A model generated the notes under the pieces. The model was not told the DNA's origin. It did not search any database and saw only the letters and a list, made by a program, of their open reading frames with translations. Made by a program: the position numbers and the translations under genes. From NCBI RefSeq assembly GCF_050436995.1, contig NC_134765.1, positions 9,141,501 through 9,205,500 of the forward strand: a stretch of 64,000 bases of DNA. Direction: 5' to 3'. Origin of the DNA: Anticarsia gemmatalis. Lineage: Eukaryota > Arthropoda > Insecta > Lepidoptera > Erebidae. This document shows positions 47,176 through 58,555 of this stretch, one piece after another (within the stretch, counting starts at the first letter, position 1; every line of letters begins with the position of its first letter).

Positions 47176-47428
47176 CTCGGCCAAAATAACATATAACTGA
47201 TATTTGAATTTTCTACCATAAACGTCACTGTTTCACATCGTCTGCACCAGTGCCACTCTTCTTGCTTTTTTCGATTTTATTCACTTCTTGATTGTACCGT
47301 ATTTTTTTATTCATACGGAAATTAGAAGAAGACAGCAATATATTTGTTTCGGGGGCGCCTCGGAAGCGCACATTATCATTCCCGGGGTTAATTGTGTTGT
47401 TAAATAATATGCAACAGGCTGTTTAAAC

Positions 47429-47919
47429 TAGAGATGAAACGGATATCCGGTAACTATCCGGTATCCGGCCTATCCGGCGGCTTTAATACTATCCGGCCGA
47501 ATACCGGATAACTACTATTCGGCCGGATAGACATCCGGCCGAAATAGAAAAATGTCTGGATAAAAAAAATTGTTTAGTAATTATTTACTTTATTTAGTAA
47601 GACTTAAGAACTTGAAATTTTCAAATAACAATAGCACAATGAAATAATAACCTAAAGTCACGCACGTGTCTGCACTGCAATCGACACAATAAGTCAATGA
47701 ATGAAAGAATTGCTAACTTCGCTCATCAACGAAAAGACCCGAATCAAACCGAGGCCACCCGGTCGTTCGCACGTCGCCTACGCCAAGTGTGTGTGCGCTG
47801 CACCAAACGGCTAAGGTCCGCCGAATATTCGGCGGCCGGATATCCGGCTATCCGGCCAGGTGGTAGGCCGAATATCCGGTATCCGGTATCCGGCCAAACT
47901 GCTATCCGTTTCATCTCTA
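47429..47919. mobile_element. hAT-type MITE with 8 bp target duplication
   Basis: The ends TAGAGATGAAACGGATA and its inverse ATCCGTTTCATCTCTA are flanked by the 8 bp duplication GTTTAAAC (47421-47428 and 47920-47927), the size made by hAT transposases. Many ATCCGG/CCGGAT motifs crowd both ends. The 491 bp body has no convincing gene. Confidence 0.85.
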
Positions 47920-47927
47920 GTTTAAAC

Positions 47928-48059
47928 TGCTGCTTTACACCTTTAATCATATACACTAAAGCATGATCGGCTATTTTGTTGTAAGCAAATCCTTCAAAAA
48001 CGTCACTGTGTTTTCATTCCTCGAATATTCTGGTGTACCAGGTTAATTACATTTTTATT
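47928..48059. other. Spacer between the MITE and the LINE 3' end
   Basis: No structure recognised. Confidence 0.3.
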
Positions 48060-48340
48060 TTTCTTATAAAAAAATAAAAAATAAATAAAAATGTTTTATT
48101 GCAGTAACTAGTACAACTTTACATTGAATCTTACAATAGAGACCTCCTTTTAAGTAAAAGATATACCTGTGCTAGGAGGCCCCGCTCTTCAGTAACATAT
48201 TTTAAAATGATAAAAGTGGTGTACAAGGAAAGATATAAAAAAAGGACATGCACTTATATTCTAACTAATACAAAGTTATAAATTACAGGTTTTTGAATTA
48301 GAGTTAGATTAAACTTTTTTTAACATTTTTTTAAGAAAAC

Positions 48341-48584
<244 letters not shown>

Positions 48585-48632
48585 TACCTAAATATGTATC
48601 AGTGTGTGTGTAATGCATGCGTGCTTCTACAT

Positions 48633-51593
48633 TTACAGTGGGGATGCTTGCAGCATGTCTTCTATTTCATCATAGGTTTTATCCTTCAGCCACTGAGCTA
48701 TTGTCTTTTTGCAGTCTTTAGTTGACAAGGGGTAGATATTGAGTAGATCATTGATTTTGTTATATAAAAAAGCGGACTTTGCATAGTATTGCCTTTTAGC
48801 GTACGTAGTCTTAACATATTCTGTCGGTGCAACGCGATGTTTTCGTCTTCTTTCCGTTAGAAGTGGCTTGTAGGGCAATACTTTGTGTAATTTTATCACA
48901 GTATGGAGAATGAATAATTTTCTGACTGATAGTATATTGCTGAGGGAATACAGCTCGTTGGTTGGAAATCTATATGGCTTGGAATACATGACCTTTATTA
49001 GAGACCTCTGTGCTCGCTCTAGCTCAATGAACTTCGTCTTCGTTGCTCCACCCCATACGGGTATGCAATAAATCAGAATTGACTGAGCCAAGGAGACATA
49101 GATTTCTGTCAGCATTTTTTTAGTCATTACATGTCGTAGGTTTTTAAAAATCCATATCAGTTTCCTGGTACGGGCAATGGTCATATCTGTGTGTACATGC
49201 CAGGATAGTCGCTGATCTAATATTACACCTAAATATTTTATGTGAGTCACTTTTTCAATACTTTGACAGGAACAGTTTGTACAAATCATATCGCAAGAGT
49301 GGATTTTGAGTGTTTTGTTAGATCCAGGTTGTGTGTTGTTGTAGATGGTAAATGCAATGTATTTTGTTTTGGAGATGTTTAGCGTTAGGAGATGTGAACT
49401 CAACCAGTTTGTAATACTGAACAGACCCCTTTCAGCAGATTTATATACAGATTCCCATGTATCGCCACAGAAAGCAATGGCCGTGTCGTCTGCATATGAG
49501 AAGACACGGCCATTTTTCGGCACCATATTACAAAGCTGGTTTATGTAAATAGAGAAAAGAGTCGGTCCTAATACGCTGCCCTGTGGGACGCCGTAAGTCA
49601 CGTATGTCTCGTCACTAATATATTCGCCTACCTTAACTCTTTGTCTATGATCTCGAAGGTAATCCGTTAATAAAGCTAACGGACTCCCTCTTATGCCGAC
49701 ATTTTCCATACTACGCACAAGGATGGGGACAGAAACGGTATCAAAGGCCTTTTTCAGATCAAGGAATACGGTTAAACATTTTTTTCCTGAGTCTACCAGT
49801 TTAGTTATATGAGTGGTCAATGCTGTCACTGCGTCTTCAGTCGATAATTTATGTCTGAAACCGTATTGAGCATTTGATATGATATTATATTTATGCGTGT
49901 AACTATGTAGTCTGACGTTAATGAGCTTTTCAATGATTTTAGATATGGCCGGCAGGACAGAGATAGGCCTGTAATTGTTTATGTCGTCTCTGCCTCCACC
50001 CTTGTGCACCGGTGTAATTATGGCTTGCTTCAACACAGATGGAAATTTACCTTGGTTAAAACATAAGTTAGTGAGATGTGTTATCAGTGGTACGACTAAT
50101 TCATGGGCAGTTTTTAAGAATTTAGTTGAGATATTATCCCAACCTGGAGCGCTGTCTGATTTAAGACTCATTAGGACATCATAGACTTCAGTAGGATCGG
50201 TTTCAAGAAGCACGAAGGAGGAGCTGTGTGAGTGTATCATGGGATCAGGACCGTGAGGAAGTTGCGGTTGGTGTGAGCAAATAATGTTCTCAGCTAGAGT
50301 TTTCCCAACATTGGAAAAGAAATCATTTATGTGATCTACCGAAGCCTGAGGGGTAGGTTTTATATCTAATAATTCTGAATTTAAAGCTTTCTTTGGTTTG
50401 CGATGAGTTATATTGTTTATTGTGTTCCATATTTGTTTTGTATTCTTATTTGCTTTTTGTAATTGTTCCTTATCATATTTTCTTCTAAGTTTTTTAATTA
50501 AATTATTACAGAAATTGCGGTATCTCCTGTAGGTGATTTTTAATATAACGTTATGGGGATCAGATCGCAACTTTCTCTGCATATTATTTCTATTTTGTAT
50601 ACATCGTAAAATTCCTAAAGTTATCCAGGGTTTAATGATACGGTTGTTCCTTGGAATTAGTGTAGTAATAGTGTGTTGCTGAAGGCAGTTTTGGAGTTTG
50701 TTTATTAATTGTACAGATAGCTTAAGTGGGTCATTGATAGAAAGTAGTTCGGACATATTACTACTTTTTAATGCTGTTATGGTTTTATCAAAGTCTACTT
50801 TAGTTTTAGTTTTAGAACATTTATGAGATTTTATAATATTTGATAATTTAAGGAATATCATAAGATGGTCCGTAATACTGGTATTTAAAACAGCAATAGA
50901 GGCAGCTTTTTTGGCAGTGTCAAGTTTTAAGATAAAATGATCCAAACAGTTGCCGCCTCTGGTTGGTAACGAGTGACCCGGTAGCAAGCCATGTGTTGCA
51001 AGCATATTTAAATAGTTTAATCTGTTTGTACGCTCATATGTTTGCTCGATAGGTTTAGATATTAGATTGATGTTAATATCGCCTGCTATTACAATATTTT
51101 TGTATGATTTGAGTGAGTCTAAATGGTCATTGAGAGAATCTACGAAAAGGTCAGCATTTGTATTTGAAGGCGATCGGTAAATAGCAAGGATGACAAGATT
51201 ATGTATTTTTATTTGTAAGCATGATGCATGAGTTAAAGTTATTTCTCTTACACTAGCCTTGTGCTCTGACTTAATATACGCTACAACGCCATCACATTGG
51301 TTAATATGATTATTTGTAGTAAAAGAATAGTAGTTTTCGATTTCAGGGATAGGTTTGTTTGTGTCTATTCTGCACTCATTTAAGATTAAAAGATCTACAT
51401 TAAATTTGAACTGTGTTATAGTAATTAGAAAGTCATCCAAATTAGTATATATGCTCCTAATATTTTGAGATGCTATTGTGAAATCAGTTTTGCCTATATT
51501 AAATTGTTTTATAAAATCATCAATTTGAAGTTCTTTCGATTGTGCTATCGTTATTTCGTCCAATTCTTGCATTATTATATTAGTACTATCCAT
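48633..51593 (-). CDS. LINE ORF2: endonuclease and reverse transcriptase
   Basis: 986 residues, open throughout. The first ~230 residues are an apurinic-type endonuclease that nicks the target: ASQNIRSI, LNECRID, AIYRSPS, AGDININLI and TSITDHLMI with the final His. The reverse transcriptase follows at about 420-720: SAPGWDNIS, ITPVHKGGGRDDINNYRPIS, NAQYGFRHKLSTEDA, FLDLKKAFDTV (motif A), GVPQGSVLGPTLFSIYIN (motif B) and SYADDTAI (catalytic YADD), then IKYLGVILD. It copies element RNA at the nicked site. This architecture fits the jockey/CR1 group. All catalytic motifs are present, so it may have been active until ORF1 was interrupted. Confidence 0.92.
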   Translation of the reverse strand: MDSTNIIMQELDEITIAQSKELQIDDFIKQFNIGKTDFTIASQNIRSIYTNLDDFLITITQFKFNVDLLILNECRIDTNKPIPEIENYYSFTTNNHINQCDGVVAYIKSEHKASVREITLTHASCLQIKIHNLVILAIYRSPSNTNADLFVDSLNDHLDSLKSYKNIVIAGDININLISKPIEQTYERTNRLNYLNMLATHGLLPGHSLPTRGGNCLDHFILKLDTAKKAASIAVLNTSITDHLMIFLKLSNIIKSHKCSKTKTKVDFDKTITALKSSNMSELLSINDPLKLSVQLINKLQNCLQQHTITTLIPRNNRIIKPWITLGILRCIQNRNNMQRKLRSDPHNVILKITYRRYRNFCNNLIKKLRRKYDKEQLQKANKNTKQIWNTINNITHRKPKKALNSELLDIKPTPQASVDHINDFFSNVGKTLAENIICSHQPQLPHGPDPMIHSHSSSFVLLETDPTEVYDVLMSLKSDSAPGWDNISTKFLKTAHELVVPLITHLTNLCFNQGKFPSVLKQAIITPVHKGGGRDDINNYRPISVLPAISKIIEKLINVRLHSYTHKYNIISNAQYGFRHKLSTEDAVTALTTHITKLVDSGKKCLTVFLDLKKAFDTVSVPILVRSMENVGIRGSPLALLTDYLRDHRQRVKVGEYISDETYVTYGVPQGSVLGPTLFSIYINQLCNMVPKNGRVFSYADDTAIAFCGDTWESVYKSAERGLFSITNWLSSHLLTLNISKTKYIAFTIYNNTQPGSNKTLKIHSCDMICTNCSCQSIEKVTHIKYLGVILDQRLSWHVHTDMTIARTRKLIWIFKNLRHVMTKKMLTEIYVSLAQSILIYCIPVWGGATKTKFIELERAQRSLIKVMYSKPYRFPTNELYSLSNILSVRKLFILHTVIKLHKVLPYKPLLTERRRKHRVAPTEYVKTTYAKRQYYAKSAFLYNKINDLLNIYPLSTKDCKKTIAQWLKDKTYDEIEDMLQASPL

Positions 51594-52017
51594 GGTAAAA
51601 TTGAGCTATCATTCTAGGTTTTAATGCCAAATTGTATATATATACGTATTTTACTCGTCTCGCATTAAGATATACTTTTATACATAGGGAAATATAATTA
51701 CCATGATTAGTGAATATTATTACTACATTATATTTTCCTAAGTGTATAATTTTATAGCAAAAAGGAAGAGAATTAATAATTTTGTAATGACTTGCAAGCA
51801 TGCATTCTGTAAATATATAGGTAAATGTTGAGTGTTTTATAGGTGTGTAATTGTTATGCTGAAAGTATTGTTTATGTGTTTGCGTGTGTAGTGACAATAT
51901 GTGTGTTTTAGGATAATTAGAATTAACATTTTTTAAAAAGTTCAATGAGCAACTTAAAATACTAATAAAAATTAAAGTAAAAAGATATAACATGTAGTGT
52001 AAGTAGCCCAACACTAG

Positions 52018-52476
52018 TCACGGTTCTTGCATTAAGCTTTGTATTTGGGACTCACTCCTGATTAGGTACGTAGGCGATTCGTCTCGCTTCTTAACATAAA
52101 CTTTACCATAGGCGGTCCAGCAATACTTGAATCCCTTCGATTTGGCGAGGTCGCGTGCCAAGAAGTGAAGTCTTGAGCCTTTCGCTGTGAGCTGTTCAGA
52201 TACGAATATTGGAACGTCTACGTTATTTTTGAGACCCAAGTGTTTGGCGCTGAGCTTTCCTACATTCCTAGTATTATAAGACTTGCACATTTTAAGTACC
52301 TCAGTCTTGAGTATTGTTGAGGATAGTTCTACTATTATAGGGGTATTAGTCATACCTTGCTTCTTCCCTTTCACTCGATAAATGTCACGAATATCCGATT
52401 TTGTGATTTCATTGTTTACAGTCTTAGTTAAGCATACTACCATTTCGATAAGGTCTTCCTTAGTTTCTTTCAATTG
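52018..52476 (-). CDS. LINE ORF1, C-terminal part (baculovirus FP-like domain)
   Basis: From the insertion point the frame reads KETKEDLIEMVVCLTKTVNN, SDIRDIYRVKGKK, NTPIIVELSS and KLSAKHLGL, then SEQLTAKGSRLHFLARDLAK and FKYCWTAYGKVYVKK. This domain is shared with the FP protein of baculoviruses and is common at the end of insect LINE ORF1 proteins, which bind element RNA. The codons upstream of 52476 belong to the inserted DNA element. The missing first part of the protein is at 54318-54385 and 57845-58184. Confidence 0.75.
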   Translation of the reverse strand, partial: QLKETKEDLIEMVVCLTKTVNNEITKSDIRDIYRVKGKKQGMTNTPIIVELSSTILKTEVLKMCKSYNTRNVGKLSAKHLGLKNNVDVPIFVSEQLTAKGSRLHFLARDLAKSKGFKYCWTAYGKVYVKKRDESPTYLIRSESQIQSLMQEP

Positions 52477-54317
52477 ACAACATTTCAAAATTTTAAAGTA
52501 CCTAAAATAAAAATACCATTTCTTCATTTTCTCATCCTGAATACAAAACATATTTTTTTTTTTTTTGGCTCAATATTTCGGGAGAAATAAAATAAAAACC
52601 AAAAATTACGCTGTGACGTCACATATACGGAAGAATAACGTCTTACCTTTGCCTTTGCAATTTGAATAAAAGTTATGTAGATTGACATTTGAAATGTCAT
52701 TAATGTTTTAAAGTAAACAAACACGAAAATACCACAATAAATAGGTTACTGAAGTATTTAGCATCATTTATGAACTTTAAACATTATAGATTTCCCGAAA
52801 TGAATCCTTGTTAACAGTATAGGGTTATGAAGGATCTCAAATATTGTTTTGTGCCATCATACGAAAACAGTTCTGGAGACGATCGAAAACAATTTTTTGC
52901 TGCGCCTAACTCAAACAAGCAAGAATAGTGTAATACTGTGGGTGTTGTGTGTCCGTGTTTAAGATACTCAAGCCACACTGTTATATATAATAAACTAATT
53001 CAGATGAAAAAGTCATAGTAGCATGTGGGTCAATAAATCTCCATAGGCCTATAATAAAAAATGAATAAAAAGACGTAAACTAATTTCAATTTGTTTTATT
53101 TAACACTTTCTAAAATAGTCTTAACAATATATTGCTTCCAGAATGGTTCAGCGTCTTCTAAAATCTTAGTAGTGTAATTTGCATCATACTCAATTTGTGT
53201 ATTAATTCTGTCTGTTCAAAAGTTGGATCAGCAATACAAAACAGATCTTTCAGCATGCATCGGAACCATTATTTGGGCCTTACATTATCCTTGGATTTTG
53301 CCATTTTTAACATAATTCTTGATTGTTTTTCCAACTATTGGGCATTTTATCTACAGAACAAATTTCGCAAAAATCCCATCTGGTGGAACACCAATAACAG
53401 GGGAAATTAGAATTAGGTCTGAACTTAGAATAACTCCAAAATCATTTTCTAATATTTAAATTAATTGTTTTTATAATGTTTTACTTCGTCATATGGCTTT
53501 AAATTCAGGCACCTTATAGCCACCTAAGATACTTTGCACCAAAACACCATTTCCTGTTTGACAATGTACTGCTTCATAGATCCTAGAACCAGTGACTCTT
53601 CCCTGACACATGGAATGCCACAGCTTTGAATCTGCTTGATCTTTTGTAGCTTCAGCCACACTGTCAATCACCTTTTCACTTTGAGCATCTTAACAGAACT
53701 GATTAAAATCCCTATAGCTATGGTCTTGCTGCTGGTGTATATACTGGAGCATTAAATTAAATATGCTGTAGTCATTTAAAGTAGGCTGATGTTTACCACA
53801 ATAATTCAGGATTAGTCCTGAGTCTATATTACGCTTCTCTCATTCTTCAGAAAATATGGACAAAGTAATGCATAAGTAAGTATGTTTTCGTGCATATATT
53901 CCAAAAGCATTAAGTAATTTACTATGGGCAGGTTCCCACTATCAGCAACTTGGAGTTCTTCAGATACTTTCATGATTTATAAATAACGGAGAACGGAAAA
54001 TAATAACTTATAAAACAATTAATGTATTTGTAAGCAAACAATAATACGATAGACGTGCCAGGTTGACAAGACACTGACATTTATATTTTTTTTTCTAAAT
54101 GATGTGACTTGTGAGGCAGCAAAGGCATTAAGCTATTCCGCCGTATATGTGACGTCATTTGGCACTTACGCCTGTTTAGAATGAAACAATTTTCAAAGTG
54201 AAAATCATGAATGAAAATAACTAAATATCACAAAAATAAAAAATATGGGTCCCTTTATTTCACATCTAGTTTAGAATAAAATGATAATATATGTTACTTA
54301 AAAAAATGAAATGTTGT
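52477..54317 (-). mobile_element. DNA element carrying a YqaJ relic
   Basis: ACAACATTTCA at 52477 is mirrored by TGAAATGTTGT ending at 54317, and similarity continues weakly inward. CAATTG stands on both sides (52471-52476 and 54318-54323). Because CAATTG is its own reverse complement, the exact length of target duplication (up to 6 bp) and of the inverted repeat cannot be separated. The element sits inside LINE ORF1 and removing it restores the frame. It contains no transposase that I can see. Confidence 0.72.
53060..53975 (-). pseudogene. YqaJ-type exonuclease-like protein, decayed
   Basis: At 53975 a frame reads MKVSEELQVADSGNLPIVNY and LLEYMHENI. 53671-53489 gives ATKDQADSKLWHSMCQGRVT and VHCQTGNGVLVQSILGG, the start of a YqaJ (viral recombinase-like) nuclease domain. 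Further frames near 53410-53330 give VIGVSPDGI and EIKCP-like codons with the expected metal-binding D and E-x-K, and near 53100-53180 a Trp-containing end (AEPFWKQYI). The pieces lie in different frames with several stops. Proteins with YqaJ, often with a SWIM finger, are the second gene of some PIF/ISL2EU-type elements, which would explain its home here. Confidence 0.6.
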
Positions 54318-54521
54318 CAATTGTTTGGGTACGTTTTTAATCTCAATATTCGATTTTCGGCTACCTCGCTGAAGATCCTCAACTTTTTCTTCTAGGAATT
54401 ATTATTATTTAATTCTTAAAAACTAAACTAAACTGGAAATAATTTAAAAAAACAAAATATTTACATACTTACAATTATACAATATATTTACAATATAAAA
54501 TATGGATACAAAAGGAGTGCG

Positions 54522-57413
54522 TCACGCGTCGTAGAATTTCTCCTCACCATCGTCGACTGGTAACGTACCCAGAATGCTGGCAGCATTGCCACGTTGGATG
54601 GCAATGCTAATTCTTTGACCAAAGTAAAGGCCAGCATTCTGGTCACGCGTAGCATCGACGAGACGCTTCGCAATCTCTCGGTAGAGACTACGAGCACTCG
54701 GGCCCCACGGTCCCAAGGTTTCAACCCCAAACGGCACAAATACGTAATTACCAATAATGTTACTATATTTGCGCCGCTTGAGGTTTTCTGCTGATGCGGC
54801 AGCAGCGCCCGCAACGCCCACCGTACCTGGAATATGGGAAGGCGCCAAGGTGTCGACACAGGTTGCATCCCAAACCAAGGGCCTGCCCATACTCCAAGGC
54901 AACAACGACATACCGTCCGGCCTCTTCCCATCGTCGCGCGCCAGCCCATTGGGTTCTAATAGAGCTGGAACACCCGCGGTGGCAAGAGACCGGCGAATTA
55001 TGTCGTTTAGGTGGGCGTGACGCGGGAAACGACCCGCACTCTTATTACATGATAGACCATGGTGCCCGAGCTCGTCGACAGCTTCCCCGCAGTGACAACG
55101 ATGCGGAGAAACACACGAGGCTCCTAAACGAAGACATGTGGCGATGCGGAACGTGGTATCATCGAGCATGGTACCTACGTTAAATGAAGGGAGAGCCTGA
55201 AGCCAAAGCCCCGATTCCCATTCTCCCACAGCCAGAAGGCGAGCACGCTCAGCAGAAGTGGAAGATGTTAATAAAATATTTTCCTTAATCAAACTGCTGA
55301 GCGGCGCGTCCCACTGTCTCTGAGAGAACAAGTTTCGAGGTAAATCCGTGTTTGGAGCGGCCATTTTCCAGGCGTTCATGGCATCGGTCTTACACGACAC
55401 TTCAGAATTAACCAGTGTAGGAGCTAAAATTTTCCTGGTCAATTCTTCCGTGCCGTGGACCGAGGACAGGAACGCAGGCAAACTAACATCTGAAATTTTG
55501 CGGACGCCGAGGCCTCCTAAACGAATAGGCAAGGAAGCCTGAAGCCATGCACGGTCGTCCAAGGCCACATTGAGAATTTTGGTGAGTGTATTTCTAATGA
55601 TATCATCAATTTTGAGAAGTGGAACCGAGATTTTCCAAAAAGGCGAAGCTCTAAGGGCATGTGTAAATTTTGGGACGAAAAGACAAAACCGAATGATAGT
55701 AAATGCAGAATGAATATTAATTTTGATGAGGCGTTCCGAAATTTCATTAAAATTTTGAATTTTTTCCTCTATAAAAGGTTCAAAACCATCTTCTAAAATA
55801 GGGGACCCAAGGAGGCGAAGAGAGTTTTGTTGCATAATTTTCAAATTAGGAGCCAAAGTAGTGAATTTAGAAAAAGCCAAAGATTTGTCTGGTAAGTTAT
55901 TAAAAAAAAATTCGCATTTATTTGAATTAAGTTCTAAACCAATTCGTTTGAATTCATTTTTTAGGAAAGCCAAATCATTAAAAACGGTATCTACATCGCC
56001 CCCAAGGGTACCATCATCCAAATACCAAACGTTAAATTTTGAATTTAGACGCCGAATAATGGGGTTAATAGCCAAGCTAAAAATGACCGGTCCAAGAGGG
56101 TCACCCTGTTGACAGCCTACTGAAGACTCCAAAAGATTATCCTTAAAGAGTAATTTAGAAGGGTGCCGATAACATTACCAAAGAAATTTAAATAATTTAG
56201 GTGTTTCTAATTTTGCCTGTGTCAACAGAGTGTCCCGATTCACAGAATTGAAGGCATTCTTTAGGTCAACCTTTAGGATGACCTCACCTTCACTGCAGCG
56301 AAGGTACGTCCTCAGCGCGTGTATGGCAGCCTCACAGCCCCCTTTTGATCCGAAACCGAGTTGAAGGGGCTGGAATTTTGAAGCCAAATGTTCTTTATAA
56401 AATTTACAACCAATTTTTGCTGCCATACGCCGATAGGTACACCCGACGGCGATGGGGCGAATGCCGCCATCCGACTTTCGCAGGGCGCATAAATTGGCGC
56501 CATACAAAACGTCAACGACGGCACCGGCCACACCGCCGGAGAGCATCAAGTTAATCAGAGCGGTGAGCTCCTTCAGCAGTTCGCAACCGGCCTCACCGGC
56601 GCCCGGACTCACAAGGTCTTTCAGGTGTTGGGGCGTTAGCCCGTCGAGACCGCCGGCCGATCCACTCCTGAAAGAGCCCACAGCCGCGAGGACGTCCTTC
56701 GAAGTAGTCAGGATATGATCCATGTCTGGATCGGGCGGATCTGGGAAAATGAGGTCATCAGGCGGCGTCGGATGCTTGCTCTGCAGACCAGCAAGGGTGT
56801 CTGGAGAGCAAGTCGCCACCGAATCTGTGCTGAAGAGCAGTCTAGACGCACCAGAAATATCACCCTCCCTCAATTTGGCCTCTACATGTCGAAAGACCGA
56901 ATCATTGTTGTATGTGTATGTGTTTGTATATTTTAAAAATGTTGGGTCGAAATGATTGTTAGATTTATTACAATTTTGTTTAATTTTTGCTGTCAAAGTT
57001 TTAGTACTTCGGTCTTTCTGTACATGTAGAACCCTATAGGGGAAGGTTAAAAGCTGCTCCCAGGCACTAAAAGAGTTATCCCGGACGGCGGAACCCACAC
57101 AGTGAGCCAAGTTTTGAGCCACTGCAGGTCTCGCAGCCCGGGGAATGCGCTTTAAAATTGGGACCGAATGTTTAAGATTTGCAAGCTTTTGCCAAAAGGG
57201 AATTTGTGGGGAAAAATTGGTGTGATCAGAATTCTCGGGGCTGGAAAGCACATTCTGGGTTTTATGGACTTTGCCAAAATGTACTTTCAAGCCCCGCTCG
57301 CCTTTAAAGTAACGATCCTGGGAGCATTGGGGGCAGCGCACTAGACCGCGCGATGACACAGATGGTTGACTGGCACTCACTTCTGCATCGCCACTGTCTC
57401 TGTACTGTGACAT
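54522..57413 (-). pseudogene. Reverse transcriptase with N-terminal zinc finger and restriction-like endonuclease, one stop codon
   Basis: 964 codons in one frame. Residues ~25-50 form a C2H2 finger (RCPQCSQDRYF ... HFGKVH). The reverse transcriptase has GGLDGLTPQHL, GIRPIAVGCTYRRMAAKIG, LKVDLKNAFNSVN (motif A), GCQQGDPLGPVIFSL (motif B) and VWYLDDGTLGG (catalytic YLDD). The C-terminus has a Cys/His cluster (CHCGEAVDELGHHGLSC) and a PD-D-x-D-type nuclease (GKRPDGMSLLPW, LVWDATCVDTLAP). This arrangement belongs to LINEs that use a restriction-like endonuclease. A single TAA at about 56173-56175, between motifs A and B, is the only lesion seen; without it the enzyme looks complete. Confidence 0.85.
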
Positions 57414-57529
57414 ATACTTACCTCTAAATATTTACACTTATTACTAAAATAATTATAAAATTAAAACAATATATGTAAAAAACACCGAAAAAATGTGACA
57501 ATGTCACAGATTGACAGCATAATAATAAA

Positions 57530-57665
57530 GCGTTGCCGGGGGCACCGCGAGCGTCGCGTCGTCCGCCGTTGCTCGGGGCGCCGCCGCCGCGCCAATCGGC
57601 GCGCTGGCCGAGGCGTTGCCTAGGAGCCGGCGGCGCCGCGTCCTGTCAGGGACAGCGACGCAATC
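57530..57665 (-). promoter_or_regulatory. GC-rich 5' UTR block of the second LINE
   Basis: A markedly GC-rich block lies between the target duplication and the start codon at 57413. LINEs carry their promoter in the 5' UTR, so it may serve that role; no motif proves it. Confidence 0.3.
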
Positions 57666-57844
57666 ACGCCGTCCCCGCCAAATCCAATTTTCGCTTTGCA
57701 AAATGTAAGTCCGCTTTTCAGTTAAACATTAACACGAATCATATTTGATTGCTCGATGTTCGTCGTATCGCAACCAGATGCTGTGACTTGACACTTTTGG
57801 CTTTTTTTTAACTTTAGGTAGGTTTATTATTTTATATTTTTTTG

Positions 57845-58184
57845 TTTCTTCTAGGATGGATATGTACTCTTTATCTTTCTTGGCTTGTAACTCCATCTCT
57901 TCAATTTTTCTTTTAAACTCTTCATTCTGCAGGCTTATAGCGGCCATAGTATTTTCAATGTTGGCATTTGTGAGCTTTATTTCCATGAGCGTGGGAGTTA
58001 TTTTTTTAAGTTCCGTCTCTTGAGTTAGCAGCATAGACTTAATTGTAGCTATCATCTCTTCTCTAAAGGCGTCAAAGTCATCTTCTCTTCTTCTTTTGTT
58101 AACTCTTTGGGAAATGTAACTCAGAGGTGACTCCAATCTCTCGTCTTGGTTAGCTAAATTTGACTCGGAGTATGACTTGTCCAT
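57845..58184 (-). CDS. LINE ORF1, N-terminal part (coiled coil)
   Basis: Starts MDKSYSESNLANQDERLESP, then a basic patch (QRVNKRRREDD) and a long heptad pattern (FREEMIATIKSMLL, LKKITPTLMEIKLTNANIEN, EEFKRKIEEMELQAKK). The frame to 57729 continues into inserted LINE sequence; true ORF1 codons resume at 54385 with VEDLQRGSRKSNIEIKNVP. The coiled coil would make ORF1 multimers. Confidence 0.7.
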
Positions 58185-58555
58185 TTTAGTACTAGGGTAG
58201 TAGAGCCGTTGGAGTGATGGTTAAGATTAAAAAGAGCCCGAGGTGTTATTTTTCACGCTCACTAATTTTACTTATAACCAAGAAGCGTTTGAAGTACTAG
58301 GGCAGCAGCGGCAGTAAGAGATGTGCTAATTACCGGTGAGCGGCGAGTGTCCGATGCGTAGGGCGGGGCGTCGCTGAGGTTGTCCTCGAATCGTTGAGCA
58401 GTGGGGCGTGTCGAGGGCGTGTCGAAGGTCGCGCGTGATGCGTACACGCTGGGTGGGGTCTCGTAGCCTTGACCAATGCGCACGAGTCAGGTACCAGGGT
58501 ATTATGATCGCGAACGACTACCACGGAGCACTGAGTGTATTAGGATAACTCTTCT
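58185..58555 (-). promoter_or_regulatory. 5' UTR of the interrupted LINE
   Basis: GC-rich sequence upstream of the ORF1 start, ending in CTACTACCCTAGTACTAAA before ATG. Composition changes back to AT-rich near 58560, taken as the 5' end. Confidence 0.4.

Larger units (their letters stand above)
54398..57844 (-). mobile_element. LINE with restriction-like endonuclease
   Basis: A 12 bp target duplication (TTTCTTCTAGGA on the + strand) stands at 54386-54397 and 57845-57856. Between them lie a GC-rich 5' UTR (57844-57414), one long coding frame (57413-54522) and a 3' tail rich in AAT. The insertion split ORF1 of the older LINE. A 5' fragment of a sibling element is at 61320-61450. Confidence 0.8.

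Noticed and set aside
51586..52014. 142-codon minus-strand frame between ORF1 and ORF2 of the LINE
   Set aside because: AT-driven hydrophobic composition, no motif, located in the inter-ORF spacer; ORF2 starts separately at 51593.
52477..52551. First codons of the 52551 frame (MFCIQDEKMKKWYFYF) as ORF1 start
   Set aside because: They lie inside the inserted YqaJ-bearing element, upstream of its end at 52477.
54757..56955. Several open + strand frames (for example 54794-55183 and 56715-56936)
   Set aside because: They are antisense to the reverse transcriptase gene, GC-rich at the third position, and carry no recognisable domain.
54522..57413. An R2 element marking rDNA
   Set aside because: The target site is LINE ORF1, not 28S rDNA, and no rRNA sequence was seen; only the general restriction-endonuclease LINE type is supported.
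57729..57844. Last ~38 codons of the 58184 frame as part of LINE ORF1
   Set aside because: They lie beyond the 12 bp target duplication and belong to the 5' UTR of the inserted LINE; true ORF1 codons resume at 54385.
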